Positions 1-10,718 of a stretch of DNA of 64,000 nt are shown one piece after another. The first letter of the stretch is position 1. Each line of letters starts with the position of its first letter. This stretch comes from Notospermus geniculatus. Lineage: Eukaryota; Nemertea; Pilidiophora; Heteronemertea; Lineidae. Both the position numbers and the translations under genes were made by a program. The notes beneath the pieces are model-generated. The model had not been told where the DNA came from. It searched no databases and saw only the letters and a list, made by a program, of their open reading frames with translations. The DNA lies in contig NMRB01000855.1 of the NCBI GenBank assembly GCA_002633025.1, positions 1-64,000 on the forward strand. The letters run 5' to 3'.

Positions 1-517
1 TATCCCAAGGCACGGTTTTTCCTTGTGAGTTTCAGCCAAAGAAAGCCACTTAAAAGATGCACAAAAATGAATGAAAACAGCTTCAAATGTCTAGAAGCAG
101 CACAAATTTTCAGACTGCGTGTGATCAATTTTGGTCCGCAAGGAACTGGTGCACAACATCACCAGAACGCCCCCTTTTCAGCAAAACGGCCATCAAAGTG
201 TGAGTAAAGTGTCAAAATACTGTCATAAATTGAATACAAATGCCAATCAATACATTAATGAATTTCACCAGTGTGCGATCAAATCCTAGAGGTCAGACTC
301 AAGGTCGTTGAAAATTAAATCTGCCTGACTCTGTAAAGATTGTAGTGATAGGAACTGATATGGATGACACATCAAACAATCATGGTGTTGAGACAAGTTG
401 TCATCAAGTTCAGAACATCCCAAAGGTGCTTGATCAGCAGCAGCAGCATGCCAAGGGATGAATGGAGTGGGCATTCTGGTTTGGGATACAGGTTTCTGAA
501 AGTGGATCATGTAGACT
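1..517. other. No gene seen; unique non-coding sequence
   Basis: Short open frames are present on both strands, but none has splice-site support, a recognisable domain or the composition of a coding exon. The right end runs into a minisatellite. Confidence 0.5.
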
Positions 518-930
518 GATGGATGGACTGCCAGATGTATGGATGGATGGACTGCCAGACGTATGGAAGGACGGACTGCCACTAGTGCCAGATGTATGCT
601 GCCCTACAATGGAAGACTGCAGTATCTGCATATTGCAGTCTTCCCTTGTACAGCCTCTGCAGCCTTTCCTATTCAGTGAAGTGGACAATGTAGGTGTGTA
701 ATAACATCAGTAGATACTACTCTCCTTTCTTGCAAAATTATTCAGAGCTGCCAGCTAAAACAAGGGAGATATGCTGCTTCCAAACGAAGACTGCAATATG
801 CAGATACTGCAGTCTTCCATTGTAGGGCAGTATGGATGGATGGACTGCCAGATGTATGGATGGATGGACTGCCAGATGTATGGATGGACGGACTGCCAGA
901 TAGATGGATGGATGGTCAGGTGGATGGAGA
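518..930. repeat. 24-bp minisatellite (GGATGGATGGACTGCCAGAT-type), interrupted by a foldback element
   Basis: The unit reads ACTGCCAGATGTATGGATGG plus GATGG-type padding, about 24 bp. It is present in a left block (518-598) and a right block (831-930). The two blocks are in the same orientation and same register, and the insertion at 599-830 separates them. Joining 598 to 835 restores an ordinary unit. The unit length is a multiple of three, so open frames run across it on both strands. These are artefacts of the repeat rather than genes. Confidence 0.9.
599..830. mobile_element. Foldback/MITE-like element with perfect 45-bp terminal inverted repeats
   Basis: Positions 599-643 and 786-830 are exact reverse complements over 45 of 45 bases, starting CTGCCCTACAATGGAAGACT. 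Each arm also contains a smaller palindrome (GAAGACTGCA ... TGCAGTCTTC), so each end can fold on its own. The element is flanked by TATG on both sides (595-598 and 831-834). Removing the element plus one TATG restores the minisatellite unit, which supports a 4-bp target duplication. There is no coding capacity. The superfamily cannot be assigned from 232 bp. Confidence 0.88.
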
Positions 931-3411
931 GACGGCACTGACAGCCTTTTGTGTTCCTAGGCCTACTGATCGTAGGTCTGCCGAAAAGAAACTGATGACA
1001 GCAATGCCATCATACAACCAGGTGAATCAAGCTTCAGGCAACAAATGTTCAAAAGGCCTGAGGAAAATTCCATCAATCTTTTTTCATGAAAACCTTTAAA
1101 CTATAGGTAAACAGCTTGATCAGCATCAAAACAGATGCATTTTAAAGGATTTTATCAAACAACAGCATCTATAAATAGTTAGACATTAGTCAACTGATGT
1201 CAAAATCACAAGAGCTCACAAAGTGAAAGTCAATTTAGAGAACCTATTCCTTTTTCCACAACAAAATACATCAAAAAGTTAGTTTTAAAAGGTTTTGAGC
1301 ACAAAAATACAACAAAGAAACAAAACTGCAGAGGCAGTACCCCCAATTTTTCGTTTTTTATCAAATGTACACTACATACAACAAAGTAAAGTAATATGAT
1401 ATAATTTTAAAATGACTTTAAGCCAAGTCTAGAGAGAAACGAATCATGTTCGTCTTTTTTGGCATAAAATAAAATGATCCCTCATGATAAGTAAATCACC
1501 AACGCACCAGTTTTTACTTGATTGCGATACATGACAGTTTAAAACTGAGGCCAGTGTGAGAATGTCAGATTGATGAAATACCGCTGCTTGCCGATTAAAC
1601 GCAGATTATGCACTTTGCATACGTCGAGTACTTTAATCCCGCGATAATTGGTAGCCAGCACGCTCCCAGGAGGATTAGCGCAACAACTTCTAAGCCATGT
1701 GACACATGCGAGATGAATTTGAATACGAACTCAACAGCGCTATTCAACTGTCTTTCGCAGCTGATTGAAGTTCTGATGGGTATTTGCAAACAAACGACAG
1801 GTGATTATACAGCCAACTCGACACTGTCACGAGGGGTCTCAGCTGAGATATCACCAGAGAGAGTACTGGTTGCTGTCCTCGTCAACATGTCTGTCTCACA
1901 ACAGGTGGCTGAGGGCCATCTTAATAACTTATTCAGTATCAGACCCACTGTCAGGAGAAGGAGGCACGAAGGACATTTCCACAATATCCAGTGAAATGAC
2001 TAGAGTGAAGAAACAGGCGACTGATATGTCTGGGGTGGATGGCTAAAAAGTCTACACCGAAAACATCAATCAAAACATCAAAATATCCTTTAGCTCAGAC
2101 GTGCTTCCATCTTTAAGCCATGAATAGCCTGCTTTATACCAATATGTACAAATGATTTCACTAATATTCTCATCATTTCAAAATACGTGGCTCCAAAGAC
2201 CATCACAACGATATCCCCCATGACAATAAAACTTCAATGATTTTATACTTTAGAATAAAATCTCCACAGGATGCATAGGAAAACACATTTCCACCAGACA
2301 GAGAGGGTACTTAAGCTTCAGTTCTGAAATATCACCCCTGAATTCCCACGGGGTGGTGGAACGGGTGAATTAGCATGCAGGGCCAGGAACCAGCAAAGTC
2401 GTTAAACTGGATAGAGCATATTTCTTGAGATTAATTTTAGGTGGGTTCAACAAAGCCTGTCAACAAGGTTATATAGGATAATGTGCATAGATATCACGTT
2501 TGTTTGGGCAAATTTCAGGTGACTTGCTAACTGGAGTCGAAAAAAAACTAGCCTTTGAAAGGCAGTATATTGAGAATATATTGGCTTGGTTTTTATTCAG
2601 ACCATGTCGGCGGCATTTGTAACCCCTCCTCAAGAGATTTCTATTACCGGTAGATTCAGGAATATTCATCCAAGTCAGCCTCATTCGTAACAACTGGACG
2701 GGCTACAGAGACAATGTCCAACTCGGAATACCAATTATGTCAAAGGATAGGACAGTATGGATCCAATATGGCTACAGACACCATGGCCGTAGAAGCAGTG
2801 ACGTATACAGCATCTGGCACGATCAGTGCATGAGTCAGGGTTGGCAATGGAACCACTCAGAACACACCCAATCGATCCTCACACACATCGAAGACACCAC
2901 GGATAGATTTCTACTCAGAATACCATCGAGTAATCATAAAGTCAATCATCTAAATACCAGGAGTCGAGAGTCCTAAACAAAAATCGGACGAGCTGAAGAG
3001 ATTTTCCATGATCCGTACCGCTTTTCCATAGTTCATTATGGATGAACAAGACGGATGAAAGCGTCAGTGGATAAGTCCGTAGATGATGGGCATTAGAGAG
3101 ACAGCGATGGAAAAACATTCACGATTTCTCTCAGAGATTCTCAACTGTGAAATTAGCCCCTTTGAACTCGAGAGGTCTTGCGTGGGATTATTTGAAAGGG
3201 CTTGATTAGGCGAGATCAACGGATTTGAGCTCAAGTTAACAAGGCACATCAGAATGAGACGAACCAGGAGGGACTACGGCTATTTTTATAGTCGATCAAT
3301 TTAATTGAATAGAGCTGCTATCGCGGTGGGCAGGACGTCTAGCGGTGAACTTATTGGGCGCATTCAGAAGAGTGTTGAGGACACTCATCTTTGGCGACCA
3401 CTTCATGTGTC
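931..3411. other. No gene seen over about 2.5 kb
   Basis: This stretch contains only short open frames (the longest is about 128 codons at 1608-1994, plus strand). It lacks recognisable domains, good flanking splice sites or conserved motifs. The sequence is moderately AT-rich. I found no repeat array or inverted repeat that I would name. Confidence 0.45.
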
Positions 3412-3769
3412 AAGCCTCGGTTATGTCGCCCTACGCTGTGATAGAAATAGCGTCAACTAGTTGCAACTGATAACTTATGTCGCCACCGACTAGAAACATA
3501 CCGATCGGTCGCAACTACCTGGAACTAGTTTATCGCCGTCTTTTCAGTGCTTATGTCGACACAGATTTCTTTTGATTTTAAGTAAGTTGAACATGTGCGA
3601 CTTTCAGGATCTGGATATTTTTAGTTTGCAACTAGTTGGCAACCAGTTACTCGCTGACGCCGGAGAGCTTATGTCACCTTGTAGTTGTGACTAATTAGTT
3701 CCAACTACGCGCCGATTATCAGTTGCCAACTAGTTCTGACTGTACGTAAGGGCGACATAAACGAGGCTT
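3412..3769. mobile_element. MITE-like element with about 24-bp terminal inverted repeats and internal subrepeats
   Basis: The left end starts AAGCCTCGGTTATGTCGCCC and the right end reads the same in reverse complement (AAGCCTCGTTTATGTCGCCC), with two differences and one indel over about 24 bp. Inside, variants of CTTATGTCGCC and of AACTAGTTGCAACT recur several times at 50-110 bp spacing, so the interior looks built from repeated end-like motifs. I see no convincing target-site duplication. Non-autonomous and non-coding. Confidence 0.75.
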
Positions 3770-5139
3770 TAAACAGCTCCAAGATCAAGAAGTTCTCATT
3801 CACTGGGACCACACGACCACAGGTGGCAGCACGGTACACAAGAGTATGGGCATTATCACCGAACCAAGACAGTATATTGAAGTTCCAGGCACTTTAGCGT
3901 GCAGTATATCTTAACTGCCAGTTCCAGCCATCAGAATTATGAGGCTAGAGTCAATTTTCTCTTTACAGCTGACAAAATATAACATTAAGGCGACTTTTCG
4001 CCATTAAAAAATCAATGTTCATGACACAGAAGATGCATGGTATAATTTATAGTTGAACTAACCAGGAAATAGAACGTCGCTCTAAACACCTGCTCCTCAA
4101 TAGAAAAGCAATTCCCAGAAAAATCCCGCTTGGCAAAAAAATAAATCGCGGCTAAATTGACATGATGAGTCAGTGTGAAGAAAATAATAATCGAGAATCG
4201 GTAAAAAAGTCATATTTGCCGAAATATTGCGGGTCACGTGTAGATCAAACTCATTTTGTTTCAAAATGATAGATTTCCGAGCGAATCAATTGCGACAAAA
4301 AAGCAATAAATCATTTTGTGTATGCTCTGGTGGTTAGATATAGAATATGAACTAGTCTGGTTAGTGGCAAGTATCGGGTGGATGCCTTCATCGTTTTTAT
4401 CACGAGTTAATTATCTTGGGGATTTAAAGGCCCAGTGCACAAAAACGATATTAATTATATAAGTCTAAAGTTAAAATGAGACTTTTGAATATCAGAATGT
4501 TGATATTAAATGGTACTGATTGGCAATTTTGCAGTGCTTTATATTTGGTGATGCAGGATGCATGAAAATGAAATGGGCATTTTTCAACAGTTTGCTGTGA
4601 GGCTTTTTTTCGAATTGGAGAGTTCTAATTTGGCACCTTACATGTATATCATCCGAGACCTCCTTCATGAAGGATGCCATTACACAAGATTCAAAGATGC
4701 ATCAGACATGCAGCCCTCGGAAACAAAAATATCAAAGAAGATTCACATTTCTTTGCAACTAAATCCCCCGCACTGCGGTTGTCCCGCCACAAAAACAATC
4801 TTCTATACCAACCTCAAAGACACCAAATCCGACGCAGACACAGCGTAGGAGGCAATTCGTATTACAATAGTATCAACTCGCCAGAGAAAACACGCAATAT
4901 CATCTCATATCATAAGTACCGGTATCAAGTATGACATCACAGATGAGCCTTTGATCACAAAGGCGAGATACTCCACACTGGTTGACACGTTTTTGTCTAT
5001 CGGAACAACCGATGCCCGTCCATTCATTTCCACCCACAAGAATCTCAATCTCATGTCTGCGGTAATCAAGTTATAACAATAACTGCATTGAAATCAATAC
5101 TGGCAAACCATTTAGATAAGAAAAGAGCTCCATCTTGAA
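3770..5139. other. No gene seen over about 1.4 kb
   Basis: AT-rich non-coding sequence. Short frames near 4492-4934 on both strands overlap each other and have no domain or splice support. Confidence 0.45.
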
Positions 5140-5930
5140 CACAAAGGATTACCCCTCAGCAGAAACCTCAGTAGGAGGACACCTCTCTATTGAGGACACA
5201 CAAGTTGATAGCGCCAAGGAATGCTTAACACAGAGGTTCTACGGTAGTCCATCTTCCAATAGGAGCTGTCAGTGAGTTGACCAATAGGCCCATCCAATGC
5301 ATATAGCGGACTCATTCATTCTTGATTGAGCACCAGTCAAGAGAAGTTTTTTTTATATTGGTCCGCTAGAACTTTGCTGCCATCTTTTGGCTGACTGCTC
5401 CTATTACGGACACCTTTGGGACCGATAGGTGGTGTCGTTAGTTGAAGGTTCCAGATTACTGAGGTCAAAATTCAATTTGGGACTAAACTTCATTGTGGAG
5501 AGGTGTCCATCTCCTGCACGTCCTCTGAGGGAAGTTCCAGTGTAGTTGAAGCGGAGTAGCGGCTGGTGTAGGCCTACTGGGACAGTGGTGCAAGGTTCAA
5601 ATCCTGCTACCAATATTGCGAAAATCAGCCCCATCACAGCTGTATTTGAACAATAATCCGCAATTGATTTTATCTTGCTAAAAGCAAATGTTGACTTTTT
5701 GATAAGTGTACCAACTATCACGTATTGTATTATTGACGGCACATGCACACCATTTTGTCAAGGCGACAGGATTCTCAGCAGAGACTCGGCACAAAAATAC
5801 AGCGGAAACTTTCTGATAAGGACACCCTTTCAGATTGAGCAATGTTCTCTTTCATTGAGAGGTGTCAAAATGATCAGAAATGACCAAGTTGGGACTGAAC
5901 TTCAGTGCCCTTGGAAAGTTGTCCTCCAGA
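5140..5930. repeat. Degenerate dispersed repeat with GGACACCTCTC motifs in both orientations
   Basis: The motif GGACACCTCTCTATTGAGGA (from about 5178) recurs in reverse complement as GAGAGGTGTCC near 5497 and GAGAGGTGTC near 5857, with further GGACACC fragments near 5408 and 5820. Opposite-orientation copies with degenerate spacers suggest an old foldback element or a nest of them. A tRNA-like promoter motif lies inside (separate entry). Confidence 0.5.
5545..5612 (+). mobile_element. tRNA-like SINE fragment (B box)
   Basis: GGTTCAAATCC at 5594-5604 matches the RNA polymerase III B box and the T-arm of a tRNA, and is followed by TGCTACC. A weak A-box-like stretch lies about 40 bp upstream. 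No tRNA cloverleaf can be folded, so this is a tRNA-derived repeat remnant rather than a tRNA gene. Confidence 0.4.
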
Positions 5931-7146
5931 CAGAAATGTCCGCAATGGCAGGCCCTTGATCAAACAGAATTGGCTGTGTTATTACCCGACAACAAACTGT
6001 GTCAGAACCCACTGCCTATCATGAGATCTTGTCCAATTTGCCAAACTCAGAAAGCAACTTTCCTTCAAAGCTTTTTCCTAAAATTACCTGGCAGACCTTT
6101 AATCGTACAACGCAGTAGACCCTCCTCCTCAGGGGGTGAAAAGCAAGATTGCAATTACAAACCAACACCGCGAAATCAAAGACCAGAGCAGACACAACAT
6201 GACGGTCGAAAACTTCATCATCGCCGAGACAGACGTCGCCGTTTACATGGGCAATTTCACCGTTCTTTGCGGGATTTTACCTCGGATGATATTGAATGAA
6301 AAAAAAAACTTTGAAGTAACACTCCCCGACACACCTGATCGCAACGAAATAGATTACATTCAGATCGCGAACTTCTGATTAGAATATTCGTATTGAGTCG
6401 TTAATTTCGAGGACGTTTTTAGCATCGTTCGTTTGAAGTGCAATCATATCATAATGCTCAATCAAATAATGGAAAATGGCCGCCGAGATGACGAACACCG
6501 GTCAAAGGTTCTGACGAATCTATTGAAATTAATCACATGACCCCGTTCTTTATGCTGAGATCAGCGCAGTGTGTCAGATTTGGAAATGTAATGGTAAGAT
6601 CCTGCATCTTTCTGCAACTGGATTATTATAGTACATACTGGAGGAGAAAAGCCAGTCTGTTATTCCAGTTGCACATGCTAACCCCATCCTGAGTGGGAAA
6701 TACTGCATTTTACCATTGGAGGAGCATTCTAGGTCCTCATGGAAGTGGTACACATAAATGGGAAGTTCACTGAAAGCTACAGACAGATGAAGCGATGGAA
6801 AGCGGTACTTACGATGTATGAACTTCACAGTTGAAGAATGTGAAATTGGTCGAGACGATCTGTTTATCTTTTAATCCAATTGAGAGTTGCATTTGGATAT
6901 GGTCTGAAAGAGATGGAGATCAACATCAAAGTCAAAGTGACAGGGATGGCAATCATTCAGGAGAAGAGTCTGGTTACAGACTTCAGTAAGCTGTCTAGAG
7001 TGATGCAGTTTAGACGTCTAGCACCTGTCATCTCTGAGATCCCGGGTTTGATTCCCTGTTGGATCTGGTACTCAAGTGATAGAGAAGGCAATTCACTTCA
7101 ACACACAGGTTTCCTAAGGAGTTCTGGTTTCCTCCTGCATTATCAA
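5931..7146. other. No gene seen; weak repeat fragments
   Basis: A plus-strand open frame at 6136-6378 has the string NEIDYI, which recalls the end of LINE endonuclease domains. The rest of the domain is absent, so I do not call it. Another B-box-like string (CCCGGGTTTGATTCCC) lies near 7041. Confidence 0.4.
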
Positions 7147-7280
7147 TGGGTCATATTCTAGAAGCTTCCTTAACTCTAAGGCTTACCTTTAGCTGTTGTT
7201 TGCAGGGCAGAATACCAACCTTAGAGTTAAGGAGGCTTCTAGAATACCTTAGAGTTAAGGAGGCTTCTAGAATACGGGCC
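7147..7280. mobile_element. MITE family A (TTCTAGAAG ends), copy 1, with a duplicated right arm
   Basis: The left end TATTCTAGAAGCTTCCTTAA and the right end are inverted repeats of about 25 bp around a core containing TTTGCAGGGCAGAATAC. The right arm is repeated head to tail (arms starting at 7221 and 7249, 28-bp period), so this copy has three arms. Related copies occur near 13.5, 43.4 and 58.4 kb. Confidence 0.8.
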
Positions 7281-8276
7281 TAAATCTTTCGGGACAAACG
7301 GCAACCTTTGGAGAAGCAGCCTCTAGATTGTGGCCTGCCGAATTTATTCAAAATCACTTAATCTGACGATTCTGATATCATATTTGTCTCTTAGTCATAA
7401 ATTCAGGGCTTTTTTCCCAACTTCCACATCAGTCGGTGCTTACAGCACCAACTTCGAAAGATTATCCACTCCTAGGCTACGGGAATCATCAATTATCAAT
7501 AGAACAAGGCATCAGAGAAGCTGTGTCCCCCGCAGGTGTGCTATTTTTGATGCGGGGGCATATTGAAGTCACCAAGTATGTAGCTAGGCCTATCAACAAT
7601 ATGATGTAGGCCTACTGTAGTTGTGCATGTGTGGGTGGCATGCAGATCAGTGTAGCTCCACGGCGGTGTGTGCGTCTGACATCGCTGGGCCTATTTTATG
7701 CCAGCACAGGGTATGTACACACTGTAAAACAGTGCTGTGGAAGAGCAGAAAACAAACCCGGTGTGGAATGTCACCAAATGTTCTCCAAAGTACACCAGTT
7801 GTAACCAACTAAGTAGGCCTAGTGGCAGTTTTCCAATCCTGAAAGAGGTCAATAAATAGTTTGCAGCGAAGATTTCTGCACTTCACCCTAGAAAAGTGAC
7901 TTTTATTCAGTTCAGAAGGTGCATGACGACGTGCATGACGTGTGAGTGACTGAGCATGCTGCATGATGTGAGACGACTGGTTTACGGCAAATCGCGACAT
8001 TGCAATTTGGTTGTCGTTCTGTATTCGTAGGAAGTTAAAAGTATAAGAAAAACACTGGTAATGTTTTCATTTATTGTTCTGTTTACAGTTGAACTATTGA
8101 TGCAGAGATTATATTTAATTAAGGTCACATTCTTTGCTAAATCGACGAACAAATCTGGAGCGTGACCTCGTTTCCAGGCGGCATGTTGTGTATGATGAGT
8201 ACATTGCACGCTGTGTAAGTGGTAATCATATGTCGAGGTTGGTGTTGTGGACGACGGACGAGACCCGTTTGTAAGT
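7281..8276. other. No gene seen over about 1 kb
   Basis: No supported exon. I searched the minus strand here for plexin exons downstream of 9067, looking for an FYDC or CxWC motif, and found none. Confidence 0.4.
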
Positions 8277-8330
8277 CCCCTGCAGTCTGTCGACTGCGGG
8301 GGACAACCCTGCAGTCTGTCGACTGCGGGG
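8277..8330. repeat. Two tandem perfect hairpins (29-bp period)
   Basis: The string CCCTGCAGTCTGTCGACTGC, followed by GGGG, occurs twice in a row, starting near 8278 and 8307. Each unit is a near-perfect inverted repeat (CCCCTGCAGTC against GACTGCGGGG) with a 2-4 nt loop. Confidence 0.8.
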
Positions 8331-8755
8331 GACAATTAGATACAGCTAGAAGCGGTAAGTATCTGGTAAGAGGTCATAAGTTATTCACATCATCGGACAC
8401 ATATACTAGGCCACTTCAGCATCTGTAACCATCACGAGCACTCAACCAGGAAATGCTAACACATTACTGGATAAAAATTTCATCAACATTGATCCTGCTC
8501 ATTTGGGACGGCAGTCTTGACTGCTAATGATGTCTGTTGCTGGCAATGTTTATCCCAGCCACTAAGAATAGCCAGGATATTAAAGGTAGTTTCCACCTAC
8601 GTAATGATAGGGGACTGAGACCTGAGTCCACACGCTGGCCTTGGCTATCATTTGTTGACGCACCATTGCAGGTGCCAGGAAGGCCTGTTTGACAGCAAGA
8701 CTGCGAATAAGACAGAAGCATCCTTTGGAATCAGTCCGGTCAAGCTTTTGTAGTA

Positions 8756-8985
8756 AAGTCTGGCAACATCTATCTTCGACCTAATGGAATGCGGAAGTCA
8801 TGTAATGTGACAGAGCTTTGCGGTTTATAACCATGCCTGTCGATCACTTGTGGTCGTTCCCTGATTGTCCGCGTTGTCCACCGGTCATTCAATAGCCGCG
8901 TGTGATTAAAGATCCGTGGAAAATCCATCGATCAATTTCCTAGCTTCCGCATTCCATTAGGTCAAAGATAGATGTTGCCAGACTT
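8756..8985. mobile_element. MITE with 42-bp terminal inverted repeats flanked by TA
   Basis: Positions 8756-8797 and 8944-8985 are reverse complements with one mismatch in 42, beginning AAGTCTGGCAACATCTATCT. A TA dinucleotide flanks each end (8754-8755 and 8986-8987), as expected for Tc1/mariner-type integration. The 146-bp interior has no coding potential. The element sits just downstream of a plexin exon in gene order, inside an intron or the 3' part of that gene. Confidence 0.85.
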
Positions 8986-9066
8986 TATCAACGTTCAAAT
9001 TCGCATGTGTATCAATAGGCAACATGACACAACAGTGCGTCCAACATCCACAACAAGACAACTTAC

Positions 9067-9235
9067 CATTCCCTGTGGGTATTGGAGGTAGAAGGTTTGG
9101 GTAGGGTGTATCACACTTTACAGTTACATTGTCCTTAGTAGCCGTGGTGATGCGGGTGACATCGTAGCCCTTGAACATGCAGTGGTACTGGCTTCCTCGA
9201 GGCAAGGCAGGAAGATTTTCGACCGTCAGGGACAG
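9067..9235 (-). CDS. Plexin exon: post-PSI Ig-like/TIG segment (partial gene)
   Basis: On the minus strand this 169-bp exon has a clear acceptor (ttgccatttcag) and donor (GTAAGT). It is entered in phase 0 and left in phase 1. The translation includes LSLTVENLPALPRG, then YHCMF and VKCDTPYP, a pattern shared by plexins directly after the PSI domain: a beta-strand, LP..LP and two spaced cysteines. Its phase matches the upstream exon at 10310-10442 exactly. Plexins are single-pass semaphorin receptors that signal through an intracellular RasGAP-like domain. No further exon was found to the left, and one is required because the reading frame ends mid-codon. Subtype (A or B) is not decided. Confidence 0.92.
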
Positions 9236-10309
9236 CTGAAATGGCAAGGTGATGATTTACGAATGAAACAGCTCCAGCAAAAGCAGCCACACTTGTTGCA
9301 AGCGATCATCATTGGTCATCAACTTATTCAACTGTTATCATTACTGTCCACCACTTACTGCCGAGACATTCATTTTGGCTTCTATGTTGTAAAGCCACTG
9401 ACTGACCCCCTCAGCTATAGCGACAAGCACCAGCTTTTGCTGAAGTTGGCCACATGTGTATAGAGGACTAGTTTTGCACTGCAACTAGGATGTTTCAGTT
9501 AAACTTCGTGCTCCAGTGTTTTCGAAACATGGCCCTGAATACTTGCAAATATAAGCAAAAGAACGCTTTATCATCAATGAACTAACAGACGCCACTCAGC
9601 GCAAACCGGTATCTTTTTCAACAAACCAGGTGACAGGAAGAAGCCGATGTGAGAAAATTACTTGTGATTTATTTACAGTACACTCGCACTCAGCAGGGCA
9701 GCCAACCACCAAAAAAGTTCACAGCAGAAGTACCTTCAGGTACCCGCATAACTCTGCGGTCACTTTTTTAGAAGAGTTTGTACTAACTGTTGTAGCGAGT
9801 GTATGTAATGTAATGTTGGGATGGGTGATAGCCCTGACCTAACCAGTCGAAAACCACTGAACAAGAAGAATCATTGGAAAGATTAGTTTTTTCTGATATT
9901 TATGTCTGGCATTTTATCTCGTGCCATGGCTGACTCGTGTAATATCTGATACATGGCTCCGTTGAGGTAGGGATTCTGTAGTCGAGTCATCCCACCTCAA
10001 GAAGTGGGAGAACATCTCCACAGATTCAGTTAGTAGAGCATCGTACTAAGAACTTAATACACGGCATAAGTTAAACAACATGACTGTTCATGTGATCAAA
10101 TCAGTGTTGAAAGCCAATGTTGAGACAACCCAATTCGCCATGCTACCACTGATCCCAAGTAGAGATGCTGCCTTTTGCCACTGGAAGTTACTCGGGCCAA
10201 ACATCATTGCTTCTGAGCCGTTTTCAAACGGTGGCCAGTTCAGTTTATGTGGTGAATGTGACACAGTTCATCAACAGGGCAGAATGTGGTATCTACTCTC
10301 ATCCCTTAC
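9236..10309 (-). other. Plexin intron (1,074 bp)
   Basis: Bounded by the donor at 10304-10309 (GTAAGG on the minus strand) and the acceptor before 9235. No further gene is visible inside. A tRNA-like half (CAGTTAGTAGAGCATCGTAC) lies near 10027 without a matching B box. Confidence 0.85.
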
Positions 10310-10442
10310 CATGGTGGTTTTCTTCCTGTCAATCTGGACTTGTTTCGGGAGGACTTTGGTGATGTTTGTACACCTGTAACCGCTGTAAGGAAGCCATCGC
10401 ATCCCCTGGTTGGCGTCGGGACATTCAGCCTGGATCGTACAC
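10310..10442 (-). CDS. Plexin exon: end of PSI domain and linker
   Basis: A 133-bp exon on the minus strand with acceptor tttcccag and donor GTAAGG. One nucleotide completes the lysine codon split from the previous exon, and the exon ends on a codon boundary. The translation supplies the last three PSI cysteines (KC, AEC and RC) and the linker QVQIDRKKTTM that leads into the LSLTVENLP strand of the next exon. It is too short and has too few methionines to show as a convincing frame by itself. The call rests on the splice sites, exact phase matches on both sides and the cysteine pattern. Confidence 0.9.
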
Positions 10443-10617
10443 CTGGGAAAGACAAAATATGTTAGATCTTGCAGAGTGGTTTAGGGGAGGAAGTTCTCTT
10501 AGCTGCCTACACAGGCATGACAGGTTCAAATTAAACTGGTTCGGACAGGACAGTCCCACCTGCCATGCCAGGACAATCATTCAGACCTTGTATTCTGTTA
10601 TTCTCATTAATACTCAC
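10443..10617 (-). other. Plexin intron (175 bp) with a tRNA-like sequence
   Basis: Bounded by the donor GTGAGT (minus strand, 10612-10617) and the acceptor at 10443-10444. On the plus strand it carries an A-box-like TGGTTTAGGGG near 10476 and a B-box-like AGGTTCAAATT near 10521, with spacing compatible with a tRNA-derived SINE fragment. Confidence 0.7.
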
Positions 10618-10718
10618 TTGTTCTCGAGAGCACACCACCCGCAGTACGGATCCTTTGCGGACAGACACTGATCGCATGTTGAATACTGGGCACAGTCCTG
10701 AACTTTGACCCGTGAGAT
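10618..10718 (-). CDS. Plexin exon: first part of PSI domain
   Basis: A 101-bp exon on the minus strand with acceptor ttctctttacag and donor GTGAGT, phase 0 in and phase 2 out. The translation reads [14 protein letters not shown], then [15 protein letters not shown]. This is the classic PSI (plexin-semaphorin-integrin) signature with DPYCGWC, and it holds five of the eight PSI cysteines. Plexin and semaphorin both have sema plus PSI, but the following exons match plexin. Upstream sema exons should lie at higher coordinates on this strand. I could not identify any by eye. Confidence 0.94.

Noticed and set aside
6136-6378. LINE endonuclease fragment suggested by the string NEIDYI
   Set aside because: The other endonuclease motifs are missing or badly spaced, and no reverse transcriptase follows. 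One six-residue match is not enough.
6574-6828. Minus-strand frame resembling a further plexin Ig-like exon
   Set aside because: Part of it derives from a repeat unit also present at 20.9-21.3 kb, it lacks the expected FYDC and CxWC motifs, and the phases do not fit the exon ending at 9067.
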